A DNA stretch of 64,000 nucleotides from Rhodoblastus sp963748385 (GCA_963748385.1 CAVVIQ010000007.1:44952-108951); one strand, 5' to 3'. Shown: positions 11,559-20,032, counted from the stretch's first letter. Numbers and translations: made by a program. The notes: a model not told the origin generated them from the letters alone.

Positions 11559-12260
11559 TCAATCTCCCCGGCGCGGCCCGGCCGGGCCGAGCAAATGAAA
11601 TAACGCCTCTTCATCCGGCTGAGAAGCGGTGATGATTTTCGCCGACGGCGCCGAAAGCCTGCAAATGTCCGCCACGTCCGGCGAAAGGCAGAAATGCAGC
11701 AGCGAAGCAGCGCGCTCTCCGAGCAGGGCGACCGCCGCGCCGGCGCTGCGGGGAGAATAATGCAGCACGGCGTCGATCCGCCCGCCGCGCAAAGCCGCGA
11801 CGACGGCCTCCGGCCAGAAGGCGACGGGCCGGGCGTCATAGGTTTCCACCACTTCAAGCCGCCATCCCGCCCCGCCTAGGCGGTCCTCGAGCACGGGCTT
11901 GCGCTCGCGGCCCGCCAGATAGAGCGCGGCGCCGGGTTTTGTTCGGGCGATGAGCGTTTCGGCCAAGACCTCGGCGCGCGGCGCGACCCATTTGACCTGA
12001 AAGCCCGCATCGCGCGCCGCCTGTGCGGTCTTTTCACCGACGCAGGCGGTCGCGACGCCCTCAAGGGTTTGCGCCGCCGTCCATCCGGCAAAAGCCTGGG
12101 CGCTGGTGGCGAGGATCAGATCGAAAGGCCCGTCCGGAACCGCCGCCCCGGTCGGAAAAATCTCCAGCGCCGGCGCGATCACGGCTTCATGGCCCAATGC
12201 GGCGAGCTTTTGCGCGCTGCGCGCCGCCTGGTCCGAGGGCCGGGTGACCAGCACGCGCAT
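11559..12260 (-). CDS. hemD: Uroporphyrinogen-III synthase
   Basis: A 233-residue protein of the HemD fold, which closes and inverts ring D of hydroxymethylbilane to give uroporphyrinogen III. Family features are the N-terminal MRVLVTRPSDQAARSAQKLA, LILATSAQAFAGW, ATACVGEKTAQAARDAGF and YLAGRERKPVLEDRLGGAGW. HemD sequences are poorly conserved, but the position 5 bp after hemC, in the same direction, makes the call secure. The preceding enzyme of the pathway is thus encoded in the same operon. Confidence 0.92.
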   Translation of the reverse strand: MRVLVTRPSDQAARSAQKLAALGHEAVIAPALEIFPTGAAVPDGPFDLILATSAQAFAGWTAAQTLEGVATACVGEKTAQAARDAGFQVKWVAPRAEVLAETLIARTKPGAALYLAGRERKPVLEDRLGGAGWRLEVVETYDARPVAFWPEAVVAALRGGRIDAVLHYSPRSAGAAVALLGERAASLLHFCLSPDVADICRLSAPSAKIITASQPDEEALFHLLGPAGPRRGD

Positions 12261-12265
12261 CGCGG

Positions 12266-13222
12266 TCAGAAATGCAGCAGGTCGGCGGGCGCGGCCGCGA
12301 GGATTTTTCGCGCGGCGCTTTCGCCCAGAGCAGCGGCGTCACTGGCCGGTCCTTCGGCGCGGGCGTCAAAGGCCTCGGAGCCGTCCTTGCGCAGGACGAT
12401 TCCGTAAAAGCTCACCCTCTCGCCCGCGACCGTGGCGTGGCCGGCGATCGGCGTGCGGCAGGAGCCGTCGAGGATTTTCAGGAAAGACCGCTCGGCGGCC
12501 AAGGCGAAACCGGTTTCGTCGTCGCAGATCGGGGCGAGATCGGCGAGAAGGCGGTCGTCGTCCGTCCGCGCGGTGAGCGCGATGGCGCCCTGGCCGCAGG
12601 CCGGCGGGAACAGGTCGAGCGGCAGGATCGAGGTCGCCCGGTCGGCGAGGCCAAGCCGCTTCAGGCCCGCCAGCGCCAGCAACGTGGCGGCGAATTCGCC
12701 GCTTTCCACCTTGCGCAGCCGGGTCTGGACATTGCCGCGCAGCAATTCGACTTCGAGATCGGGGCGCAGCCGGCGAATCATCGCCTGCCGGCGCAGCGAC
12801 GCCGAGCCGACCCGGGCGCCTTGCGGCAAATCCATCAAGGTCTTGGCCTCGCGGCCGATGAAAGCGTCGCGCACGTCCTCGCGCGGCAGATAGCCCGCGA
12901 CGACCAGGCCCTCCGGCAACAGGGTGGGCAGATCCTTGGCCGAATGGACGGCGATGTCGATCGCGCCGTCGAGCTGCGCCTGGTCCAGTTCGCGGGTGAA
13001 CAGCCCCTTGCCGCCGGCCTCGCTCAGGGGCCGGTCGAGAATCATGTCGCCGCTGGTTTTGATGACCACGATTTCGAAATGTTCTTCCGGCGCGCCATGG
13101 ACCAGGGAGAGGCGGCGGCGGGTTTCATGGGCCTGAGCCAAAGCCAGGGGACTGCCGCGTGTGCCGATTTTCATCCAGGGCGCCAAATTTTCGCTCCGTG
13201 TCGTTTTCAAAGTCGTTTCCAA
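12266..13222 (-). CDS. hemC: Porphobilinogen deaminase (hydroxymethylbilane synthase)
   Basis: A 318-residue enzyme that polymerises four porphobilinogens to hydroxymethylbilane. The start of the domain reads KIGTRGSPLALAQAHE, the substrate-binding arginines are in RVGSASLRRQAMI and NVQTRLRK, and the cysteine that carries the dipyrromethane cofactor is in DGSCRTPIAGHA. About 15 residues precede the usual start, so MKIGTRGSPLA may be the real initiator. It is the first gene of hemC-hemD-DUF2147 and is divergent from tsaD, with only 64 bp between the two starts that must hold both promoters. Confidence 0.96.
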   Translation of the reverse strand: METTLKTTRSENLAPWMKIGTRGSPLALAQAHETRRRLSLVHGAPEEHFEIVVIKTSGDMILDRPLSEAGGKGLFTRELDQAQLDGAIDIAVHSAKDLPTLLPEGLVVAGYLPREDVRDAFIGREAKTLMDLPQGARVGSASLRRQAMIRRLRPDLEVELLRGNVQTRLRKVESGEFAATLLALAGLKRLGLADRATSILPLDLFPPACGQGAIALTARTDDDRLLADLAPICDDETGFALAAERSFLKILDGSCRTPIAGHATVAGERVSFYGIVLRKDGSEAFDARAEGPASDAAALGESAARKILAAAPADLLHF

Positions 13223-13286
13223 ACCTTACGCGCGCGGACTATAGGAAAAAGCGCGCCGCGAAGAAAGCGGCGCGAGGAGCGACCGG

Positions 13287-14357
13287 ATGTGGGCCAGCCT
13301 GCGCGTTCTGGGCATTGAGAGCACCTGCGACGAAACCGCGGCGGCCGTGGTCGAGGCCGATTCGCGCGGGCGTGGAAAAATTCTCTCCAATTGCGTGCTG
13401 AGCCAGATCGCCGAACACGCCGCTTTCGGCGGGGTCGTGCCGGAAATCGCGGCGCGCGCCCATGTCGAAGCCCTCGATCCCCTGATTCGCCGCGCTCTGG
13501 CCGACGCCGACTGCCGTATCGAAGACCTCGACGCCATCGCCGCCGCCGCCGGGCCCGGCCTGATCGGGGGGGTGATGGTCGGGCTGACCACCGGCAAGGC
13601 GATCGCGCTGGCCGCCAATAAGCCTTTTGTCGCCGTCAACCATCTCGAAGCCCATGCGCTGACGCCGCGCCTGACCGAGAATATCGAATTTCCCTATCTG
13701 CTCCTGCTGGTCTCGGGCGGACACAGCCAACTGGTCGCGGTCCATGGCGTCGGCGATTATCAGAGGCTCGGCGCGACGGTGGACGACGCCGTCGGCGAGG
13801 CTTTCGACAAGGCGGCCAAACTGCTCGGCCTGCCCTATCCGGGCGGCCCGCGCGTCGAACAGACGGCCTTGGGCGGCGACCCGGCGCGTTTCGACTTCCC
13901 CCGGCCGATGGCGGGACGGCGCAATCCCGACTTTTCCTTCTCCGGCCTCAAGACGGCGGTGCGGCAGGAGGCCGAGCGCATCGCCCCGCTGACCAGGACC
14001 GATGTGGCGGATTTGTGCGCCTCCTTCCAGGCGGCGGCGGTGGACGTGATCGTCGACCGCTGCCGCGCCGCCCTGCGCCTGCTCGCCGATTCGCCCACTC
14101 CGCCGACGGCTCTGGTGGCGGCGGGCGGGGTGGCCGCCAATGGCGCGATCCGCCGCGCGCTCGGCCGGCTCTGCGCGGAAGCCGGGTTGCGGTTGGCCCT
14201 GCCGCCGCCGAATTTGTGCTCCGACAATGGCGCGATGATCGCCTGGGCGGGGCTCGAGCGATTCCGCCTCGGCCTGACCGACGGCATGGATTTCGCCGCG
14301 CGGCCGCGCTGGCCGCTCGACGACCGGAAAAATCCCCGCTGGCACGGCAAGGCGTGA
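13287..14357 (+). CDS. tsaD: tRNA threonylcarbamoyladenosine transferase TsaD
   Basis: A 356-residue member of the Kae1/TsaD/Gcp family, which transfers the threonylcarbamoyl group to A37 of tRNAs that read ANN codons. The diagnostic N-terminus VLGIESTCDETAAAVV, the metal-binding histidines in NHLEAHAL, the LLVSGGHSQLV loop and the C-terminal VAAGGVAANGAIR plus LCSDNGAMIAWAG are all present. The length is normal. It heads a plus-strand run of tsaD, a PLD-like gene and gpsA, the tsaD-gpsA pairing being common in this order. Confidence 0.97.
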   Translation: MWASLRVLGIESTCDETAAAVVEADSRGRGKILSNCVLSQIAEHAAFGGVVPEIAARAHVEALDPLIRRALADADCRIEDLDAIAAAAGPGLIGGVMVGLTTGKAIALAANKPFVAVNHLEAHALTPRLTENIEFPYLLLLVSGGHSQLVAVHGVGDYQRLGATVDDAVGEAFDKAAKLLGLPYPGGPRVEQTALGGDPARFDFPRPMAGRRNPDFSFSGLKTAVRQEAERIAPLTRTDVADLCASFQAAAVDVIVDRCRAALRLLADSPTPPTALVAAGGVAANGAIRRALGRLCAEAGLRLALPPPNLCSDNGAMIAWAGLERFRLGLTDGMDFAARPRWPLDDRKNPRWHGKA

Positions 14358-14364
14358 GGTTTTC

Positions 14365-14925
14365 GTGCGCGCGCTCAAATATTTTGTTCTGGCGGGCGCC
14401 CTGGTCCTCGCCATCGAAGCGCCAAAGCCGTTCCTCCAGCAGGAGTCGCCGATTTCGGCGCCTTTGCGCGTCGCCTATGGGCCCGAGCCGGGATTCGCGG
14501 CGCTCGACCCCGATCTGATCGCTCGCGCGCGGCGGACGATCGACATGACCGCCTATGTGCTGAGCGACGAGCGGGTGATCGAGGCCCTGTCGGCGGCGGC
14601 GAGCCGCGACGTCAAGATCCGGCTCTATTTCGACCCGGAACAGTTCCGGCGCGTCGGCGCCATGAACGAAAATGTGATCGCGCTGGTGAACCAGCCGAAT
14701 GTCCAGGCGCGGATCAAGGCCGAACAGAACGACCTGATGCATATGAAGGCCTATACGATCGATGGGCGCTGGCTGCGCACGGGATCGGCCAATTTCTCCT
14801 GGTCCGGCGAAACGCGCCAGGACAATGACATCGTCATCATCGACAGCCCGCAGGCGGCGCGGGCCTTCACGCGGCGATTCGAAATCCTGTGGGCGCGGCG
14901 CGACAATACGGACCCGACGCAATGA
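14365..14925 (+). CDS. Phospholipase D-like (single HKD motif) exported nuclease or hydrolase
   Basis: A 186-residue protein with a GTG start, an N-terminal hydrophobic segment that looks like an uncleaved anchor or signal peptide, and one HKD motif in HMKAYTIDGRWLRTGSANFS. Members with a single HKD copy (Nuc endonuclease and mitoPLD type) work as dimers on DNA or phospholipids. Also typical are IDMTAYVLSDERVIEAL and IRLYFDPEQFRR. The stop overlaps the gpsA start (ATGA), so it is translated in the same operon. The substrate cannot be settled from sequence. Confidence 0.8.
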   Translation: MRALKYFVLAGALVLAIEAPKPFLQQESPISAPLRVAYGPEPGFAALDPDLIARARRTIDMTAYVLSDERVIEALSAAASRDVKIRLYFDPEQFRRVGAMNENVIALVNQPNVQARIKAEQNDLMHMKAYTIDGRWLRTGSANFSWSGETRQDNDIVIIDSPQAARAFTRRFEILWARRDNTDPTQ

Positions 14926-15915
14926 CCAGAATTGCAAACCTCGCCGTGCTTGGCGCCGGAGCCTGGGGCACGGCCTTGGCCAATATGGCGGCGGGCGGCC
15001 ACGCCAAGGTCTGGCTCTGGGCGCATGATCCCGCCCATGTCGAGGCGATGCGCCAAAGCCGGAGCAACGACAAGCGCCTTCCCGGCGTCGCCCTCGCTTC
15101 GCAAGTCGAGCCCGTCGCCGACATCGCCTGCGTGAGGGAGGCGGACCATGTGCTCGCCGTCGTCCCGGCGCAGAATTTCCGCGCCACAGCCGAAATTTTG
15201 CGCGGCCACTTGCGTCCCGAATTCGGCGGTGGTGAATTGCGCCAAGGGCATCGAGCGCGAGACCGGCCTTTACATGCATCAGGTGCTGGACGACGTGCTG
15301 CCCGGCCAGACCGCGGCCGCTTTGTCCGGCCCGAGCTTCGCCCTCGACCTCGCGCGCGGCCTGCCGACCGCCGTGACGCTCGCCGCCGCGCGCGTCGACC
15401 TTGCGGAAAAGCTTTGCGCGCGTCTCGCCGCCCGCCATTTCCGGCTTTACCGCTCCAGCGACCTGATCGGCGTCGAGATCGGCGGCGCCGCGAAAAATGT
15501 GCTGGCGATCGCCTGTGGCGTGGTCATGGGCAAAAAGCTCGGCGCCAGCGCCCATGCGGCCTTGCTCGCGCGCGGCTTTGCCGAACTGATGCGCTTCGCG
15601 ACGGCGCAGGGGGCGCGGCCCGAGACGATCATGGGCCTTTCGGGTCTCGGCGACCTCGCCTTGACCTGCTCCTCGCCGCAATCGCGCAATTATGCGCTCG
15701 GCTTCGCCCTGGGCGAGGGCGAGGCGCCGCAGACGGCGAGCCACGGCAAATTGAGCGAGGGCGCCCTCACCGCGCGAATCCTGGTCGAGAAAGCGCGCGA
15801 GCTGGGCGTGGAAATGCCGATCGCCGAAGCGGTGACGGCGATCCTGGAGAAAAAAATCGACGTCGGCGCGGCGATCGACGCCCTGATGAGCCGGCCGTTC
15901 AAGGCCGAAAGCTGA
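14922..15915 (+). CDS. gpsA: NAD(P)-dependent glycerol-3-phosphate dehydrogenase, frameshifted
   Basis: GpsA makes sn-glycerol 3-phosphate from dihydroxyacetone phosphate for phospholipid synthesis. The N-terminal Rossmann motif reads LAVLGAGAWGTALANMAAGG. The catalytic and substrate part reads GVEIGGAAKNVLAIACGV, and the C-terminal part includes GLSGLGDLALTCSS. The frame changes at about 15228 between HLRPEFGG and VVNCAKGIERETG. The gene is 994 nt, one more than a multiple of three, consistent with a single inserted base. Both halves are intact otherwise, so I treat it as a sequence error in an essential gene. It is followed by tandem hairpin repeats that begin inside its last codons. Confidence 0.92.
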
Positions 15916-15988
15916 CGCCCGCCCAGGGGCGGGCTGTTGGCCGAAAGCTGACGCCGGCCCAAGGGCCGGCTGTTGGCCGAAAGCTGAC
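15903..15988 (+). repeat. Tandem 36-bp hairpin repeat at the gpsA 3' end
   Basis: GGCCGAAAGCTGAC occurs at 15903, 15939 and 15975, an exact 36-bp period. Two full units each hold a perfect hairpin, GCCCGCCC..GGGCGGGC and GCCGGCCC..GGGCCGGC. The first unit supplies the last codons and stop of gpsA. The two hairpins differ by a C:G to G:C swap that keeps pairing. The repeat may act as a transcription end or mRNA-stabilising element for gpsA. Confidence 0.85.
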
Positions 15989-16005
15989 TCCGCACCGGCG
16001 TCTCG

Positions 16006-16410
16006 TCATTTTCTCAGAAGGTCGGCCGGGACCTTGCCGCCGTTGGCGGCGACCAGAGCGATGACTTTTTCGTGCAGCCAGACGTTCATCCTGGCGGTGT
16101 CATGAGTGTCGCCGGCGTATTTCAGCTCGGCGGCGAGCTGCTTGCGGGCGGCGAGGCTCGAATCGAGGCCGAGGACTTTCATCAGATCGACGATGGAGAC
16201 CCGCCAGTCGAGCTCTTCGGGGTTCTTCTCGTTCATCGCGTCGAGCACGGCGGCGATATCGACCTTGCTGGCGACGTCCGGCGGGACGCTCGCCGGGGCG
16301 GCCGGAGCCGCCGCGGCGCCTGGCGCGGAGGCGGCGGGCGCCGCGGCGGGAGCGGCCTCGGCCGGGGTCGCGCCGAAAATCTTGCCAAGAATAGAGCCGA
16401 AAATGCTCAT
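16006..16410 (-). CDS. DUF3597 family protein
   Basis: A 134-residue protein with an N-terminal segment MSIFGSILGKIFG, an Ala/Pro-rich linker (about residues 15-45) and a helical C-terminal domain that includes VDIAAVLDAMNEKNPEELDW and LMKVLGLDSSLAARKQLA. This matches DUF3597, a family of small proteins of unknown function common in proteobacteria and sometimes annotated as LysM-associated. It is monocistronic, convergent with gpsA and divergent from the YciI gene. No signal peptide is evident. Confidence 0.82.
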   Translation of the reverse strand: MSIFGSILGKIFGATPAEAAPAAAPAASAPGAAAAPAAPASVPPDVASKVDIAAVLDAMNEKNPEELDWRVSIVDLMKVLGLDSSLAARKQLAAELKYAGDTHDTARMNVWLHEKVIALVAANGGKVPADLLRK

Positions 16411-16611
16411 GAGACTCTCCCGGGAATGTTTCTTGCGGGTCTCCTGGTCCAGATGGAGCCGGAAACGGGCGCAAGGCTAGAGCCAAGTCGCGACAGTTAC
16501 AATAAGCGCCCGCGCGGGAAGCATGCCCATCGCGGTTGAATTCGCCATGTCTCTCGTGCAACCATTTGGCGCGAAAATCCCTTCGCCGCGAAAAAAATTC
16601 CGGATGGAGTC

Positions 16612-16899
16612 ATGCATTTCGTCGCCCTCTGCCTCGACAAGCCGGATTCCCTTGCGACCAGGCTCGAAAACCGCCCCGCTCACCTCGCCTTCCTGGGGGA
16701 AAAGCCCGAAGTGGTGAAGCTCGCCGGGCCCTTTCTCGATTCGGTCGGCCAGCCCTGCGGCTCGCTGCTGGTTCTCGATTGTCCCGACGAAGCTTTCGCA
16801 CGGGCGTTTCTAGCCGCCGACCCTTACGCCAAGGCGGGTCTGTTCGCCTCGGTCGAATTGCGCCCCTTCAAACCGGCGCTGGGGACCTATCTGGCATGA
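16612..16899 (+). CDS. YciI-like protein
   Basis: A 95-residue protein of the YciI/YCII fold (ferredoxin-like, dimeric, possible enzyme of unknown substrate). Features are MHFVALCLDKPDSLATRLEN, a central RPAHLAFLGE with the conserved His, GPFLDSVGQPCGSLLVLD, and DPYAKAGLFASVELRPF, where DPY is the family's hallmark. It overlaps the next gene (EVE domain) by 4 bp (ATGA), a pairing common in Hyphomicrobiales. Confidence 0.88.
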   Translation: MHFVALCLDKPDSLATRLENRPAHLAFLGEKPEVVKLAGPFLDSVGQPCGSLLVLDCPDEAFARAFLAADPYAKAGLFASVELRPFKPALGTYLA

Positions 16900-17321
16900 G
16901 CGACAAGAAATCCTATTGGCTGGTCAAGAGCGAACCCGATTCCTGGTCCTGGGATCAGATGGTCGCCTGCGGCGCCGAAGGCGCGGGATGGACCGGCGTC
17001 CGCAATCATCTCGCCAAACAGCAGATGATGGCGATGAAGCTGGGCGATCTCGCCTTTTTCTATCATTCCAACGTCGGCAAGGAGATCGTCGGCATTGTCG
17101 AGGTGATCAAGACCTTCCATCCCGATCCAACCGACGCCAGCGGCAAATTCGGCATGGTGGACGTTCGCGCGGTCGAGCCGCTGAAGCGGCCGGTGAGTTT
17201 GAGTGAAATCAAGGCCGACCCGCGCTTTGCCGACATGGCGCTGCTCAGGATGAGCCGGCTGTCGGTCCAGCCGGTCTCCCCCGAACATTGGCGGGCGATC
17301 CGCAAGCTCGGCGGCCTATAG
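16896..17321 (+). CDS. EVE domain protein
   Basis: A 141-residue EVE domain (PUA-like fold) protein. It begins KSYWLVKSEPDSWSWDQM and contains GWTGVRNHLAKQQMMAMKLG and DLAFFYHSNVGKEIVGIVEV, the most conserved parts of the family. EVE and related ASCH/YTH-type domains bind modified bases in RNA or DNA, but the ligand of this housekeeping form is not established. Its last 6 bp overlap the convergent MarR gene. Confidence 0.92.
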   Translation: MSDKKSYWLVKSEPDSWSWDQMVACGAEGAGWTGVRNHLAKQQMMAMKLGDLAFFYHSNVGKEIVGIVEVIKTFHPDPTDASGKFGMVDVRAVEPLKRPVSLSEIKADPRFADMALLRMSRLSVQPVSPEHWRAIRKLGGL

Positions 17322-17849
17322 GTCGTCGGCGTCGAGCGCCGCCCCGGGCAGGGGCAGCCCTGCGGCGACGGCCGCCAGCCAGCGCCGCAAAGCCTTTTCC
17401 CGTTTCGGGCGAAGCCCCTCGACCAGCCGGGCGCCGGCGGCTTCCGTCCTTTCCCGGCCCACGCGCAGGATTTTCTCGCCTTCCGGCGTGAGGGCGAGCG
17501 GCCGCGCCCGCGACGCCGCGCCCGCCGCGCTTTCCTCTTCCCGGACGAGGCCGGAGCGCCGCAGGTTGGCGACAACGAGCGAAACCGTCTGCGGCGTCAG
17601 CCTGGCCTTGCGAGCAAGATCGGCGGCGAGCAGGCCGGGACGGGCGCCGATCAGGGTCAGGGCCGCCAGTTGCGGCGGCGTCACGCCGAGATCGGCGAGC
17701 AGCCGCTCCTCGGCGAGCCTTTGGGCGCCGGCCGCCTGGCGCAGCAAGGCCGAAATGTCCCCCTGCTCGCCCGGAAGATCGAGCGGCCTGGGGCGGCGTT
17801 TGGGCGCTTCGTTCTGTGCCGGCTCTTCGGGCGCGCGCGTTTTCGCCAT
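17316..17849 (-). CDS. MarR family transcriptional regulator
   Basis: A 177-residue regulator. After a charged Pro-rich N-terminus (about 25 residues), a winged-helix domain shows LGVTPPQLAALTLIGARPG, LAADLARKARLTPQTVSLVV (recognition helix) and the wing LVREEESAAGAASRARPLALTPEGEKIL. I set the start at 17849; the frame is open far upstream, but that part lies antisense to zapE and is not real. It is divergent from zapE and may control itself or zapE. A perfect CTGTTAACAG palindrome lies 27 bp upstream of its start. The ligand is unknown. Confidence 0.87.
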   Translation of the reverse strand: MAKTRAPEEPAQNEAPKRRPRPLDLPGEQGDISALLRQAAGAQRLAEERLLADLGVTPPQLAALTLIGARPGLLAADLARKARLTPQTVSLVVANLRRSGLVREEESAAGAASRARPLALTPEGEKILRVGRERTEAAGARLVEGLRPKREKALRRWLAAVAAGLPLPGAALDADDL

Positions 17850-17875
17850 GACGTTCCCTCTATTTTTCGATGCTT

Positions 17876-17907
17876 CTGTTAACAGCCCCCTGATCGTAGG
17901 CTGATCG
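17876..17907. promoter_or_regulatory. Candidate operator between the MarR gene and zapE
   Basis: A perfect 10-bp palindrome CTGTTAACAG (17876-17885) is followed by two direct copies of CTGATCG, 11 bp apart (17890 and 17901). The site lies 27 bp from the MarR start, where an autoregulatory operator would be expected. The function is inferred from position only. Confidence 0.35.
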
Positions 17908-18005
17908 GCAGCCGGTCTCAAGCCTCGCGCGAAAAATTGAGCGAAAGGATAGCTTGTCAGGCGCGGCGACGCGCCCTTACCTCCGGAGGCAATCCGGAAC
18001 AGGCA

Positions 18006-19190
18006 ATGGACCCTTCGCGCCGCTCGATCATCGACGAATACGACCATCTTGTCGCGCAAGGACGGATCGAGCGCGACGGCGCTCAGATGGCGGTGATCCG
18101 GAAACTCGACGCCTTGAGCCTTTCGCTGAACCAGCGACAGCTGGCCAAGAAATCCAGCGCTCTCACTTGGCTTTTCGGCGCTCGCCCTGCGAACGAGCTC
18201 ACCGAGCGCGGGCTCTATATCTGGGGGCCGGTCGGGCGCGGCAAGACCATGCTGATGGACCTGTTCTTCGATTCCGTCGAGATCGAGCAGAAGCACCGGA
18301 TCCATTTCCATGCGTTCATGGCCGAGGTTCACCGGCGCATTTTCGTCTGGCGGCAGAAGAGGAAGGCCGGCAAGGTCAAGGGAGAAGATCCGATCGCCCC
18401 GGTGGCGGAGCAATTCTGCCGCGAAATGAGACTGTTGTGCTTCGACGAATTCGCCGTCACCGACATAGCCGACGCGATGATCCTCGGGCGGCTGTTCCAG
18501 GCTTTGTGGGCCTGCGGCCTGACCGTCGTCGCAACCTCGAATGTCGCGCCGGGCGGGCTCTACAAGGACGGTCTCAACCGCGCATTGTTCCTGCCCTTCA
18601 TCAACATGATCGAAGACCATATGGAAGAGGTCCGGCTCGATGCGCGGACCGATTTCCGACTCGAAAAACTGAGCGCCGCCCCCGTCTACCTGACCCCCGC
18701 CGACGCGGCCGCGCGCGCTGCTCTGGACAAGGCCTTCGTGGCGCTGTCCGGCGTGGTGAAAGGCGAGCCGATTCATCTTTCGGTCCTCGGTCACTACGTG
18801 GAGGCTCCGCAGGCGGCGGGCCATGTCGCGCGTTTCGACTACGAAGATCTGTGCGGGAAGCCGCTGGGCGCCGCCGATTTCGTCGCCATTGCCGAATATT
18901 TCCAGGTTCTGGTGATCGACAATATTCGGGCGATCCACCCGGATGCGCGCAACGAGGCGAAAAGATTTATCAATCTCATCGACGCCCTTTACGATCAGCG
19001 CGTCAAACTGATCGCCTCGGCCGAAGTCGAACCCGAGAGGATTTATCGGGCCGAACGGGGCTATGAAGCTTTCGAATTCGCGCGCACAATCTCGCGCCTG
19101 AGGGAAATGGGCTCCCTGGAGTATCTGGCCTTGCCGCATGGCCGCGGTGATCAGGTCAGCGGCGAGATCACCGGCATTGTCGAGACATGA
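18006..19190 (+). CDS. zapE: AFG1/ZapE family P-loop ATPase
   Basis: A 394-residue ATPase of the AFG1-like family. ZapE associates with the division ring in E. coli, and AFG1/LACE1 acts in mitochondrial protein turnover. Walker A is in YIWGPVGRGKTMLMDLFFD, Walker B in LLCFDEFAVTDIADAMILG, and the sensor region in TVVATSNVAPGGLYKDGLNR. The family end motif FEFARTISRLREMGS is present. The chosen ATG at 18006 gives a normal N-terminus; the open frame upstream is not conserved. In this order zapE commonly precedes the mdh-suc cluster, but here a TetR gene comes between. Its stop overlaps the TetR start (ATGA). Confidence 0.93.
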   Translation: MDPSRRSIIDEYDHLVAQGRIERDGAQMAVIRKLDALSLSLNQRQLAKKSSALTWLFGARPANELTERGLYIWGPVGRGKTMLMDLFFDSVEIEQKHRIHFHAFMAEVHRRIFVWRQKRKAGKVKGEDPIAPVAEQFCREMRLLCFDEFAVTDIADAMILGRLFQALWACGLTVVATSNVAPGGLYKDGLNRALFLPFINMIEDHMEEVRLDARTDFRLEKLSAAPVYLTPADAAARAALDKAFVALSGVVKGEPIHLSVLGHYVEAPQAAGHVARFDYEDLCGKPLGAADFVAIAEYFQVLVIDNIRAIHPDARNEAKRFINLIDALYDQRVKLIASAEVEPERIYRAERGYEAFEFARTISRLREMGSLEYLALPHGRGDQVSGEITGIVET

Positions 19191-19813
19191 TTGTTCGCAA
19201 GGACGCAACCGAACCGACCGCCGACCAGAAGATTCTGGAGCTTGCCTGCGCCCATCTGCGCGCCTTCGGGCCGAGGCGCGCGACAATCGTCGGCATAGCC
19301 GAGGCGGCCGGCATGTCCCACGCCAATGTCTATCGCTATTTTCCCTCCAAGGAGGCCTTGTTCGAAACGGTCACCCTGCTGTGGCTCAAGCCGCTTGAGC
19401 AGCAGCTCCACGTCATCGTCCAGGGACCCGACCCGGCCTATGACAAGCTGGAGCGCGCGCTGACCGCCCTGCAACGCGCCTACCGGGTGAAGCGCGACGA
19501 AGACCCCGTGCTGTACCGGCTGCTTTGCGAGGCTTTCGAGAACAACGACGGCGTCGCCCGGCGCCATCGCAACAGGGTGCAGAGCGAAATTCAGGCCATT
19601 GTCGAGGAAGGAATCGGATCGGGCGTCTTCCGCATTCAGGACCGGCGCCGCGCCATGGCGCTGGTTTTCGACCTCGCGCACCGTTTCACCCACCCGGTCT
19701 CGATCGCGCTCGACAAGGATTTTTCCTGCGCCGACATGGATTTACGCGGCAGCCGGACGATTGCCGTCATCCAGCGCGCCCTGGCCTATGGCGAACCTGA
19801 TTTCGACATGTGA
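19187..19813 (+). CDS. TetR family transcriptional regulator
   Basis: A 208-residue repressor. The N-terminal helix-turn-helix reads RRATIVGIAEAAGMSHANVYRYFPSKEALF, the standard TetR_N domain; the rest is a helical ligand domain without recognisable substrate specificity. It is coupled to zapE by a 4-bp overlap. A 24-bp region with perfect GTGACA/TGTCAC arms overlaps its own stop codon and lies upstream of mdh, so this regulator could act on the mdh-suc promoter, which is inference only. Confidence 0.92.
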   Translation: MIVRKDATEPTADQKILELACAHLRAFGPRRATIVGIAEAAGMSHANVYRYFPSKEALFETVTLLWLKPLEQQLHVIVQGPDPAYDKLERALTALQRAYRVKRDEDPVLYRLLCEAFENNDGVARRHRNRVQSEIQAIVEEGIGSGVFRIQDRRRAMALVFDLAHRFTHPVSIALDKDFSCADMDLRGSRTIAVIQRALAYGEPDFDM

Positions 19814-19833
19814 CATTTTTTGTTATTTGTCAC
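19810..19833. promoter_or_regulatory. Perfect GTGACA-N12-TGTCAC inverted repeat, candidate operator
   Basis: The arms GTGACA and TGTCAC flank a 12-bp AT-rich spacer. The site overlaps the stop codon of the TetR gene and lies 265 bp before mdh. Spacing and symmetry fit a dimeric HTH regulator. Confidence 0.4.
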
Positions 19834-19891
19834 TATCAGCAAAATTTGCCGGCTCAGATGCGGCGCGCGAGGCGGCGATAAAATAACCAAC

Positions 19892-19910
19892 TGATATTTA
19901 AGTGATATTT
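19892..19910. promoter_or_regulatory. Direct repeat TGATATTT x2 in the mdh upstream region
   Basis: Two copies of TGATATTT start 11 bp apart (19892 and 19903), one helical turn, in an AT-rich patch of an otherwise GC-rich spacer. This could be an activator site or part of the mdh promoter. No regulator can be named. Confidence 0.3.
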
Positions 19911-20032
19911 TCGAGACTCCCCGCCGCCGATTTTTTCCCGCGTTCACAATTACGTCAGACACTTAGCCTTTCTCACGACTTGAAAGGCCTGGGCGATCGG
20001 GGCACAAGGCAATCGCAACTCCGGGCTGCCGG

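Noticed and set aside
15903..15988. CRISPR array suggested by the 36-bp period
   Set aside because: The whole 36-bp unit is repeated with almost no variation; there are no spacers and no cas genes.
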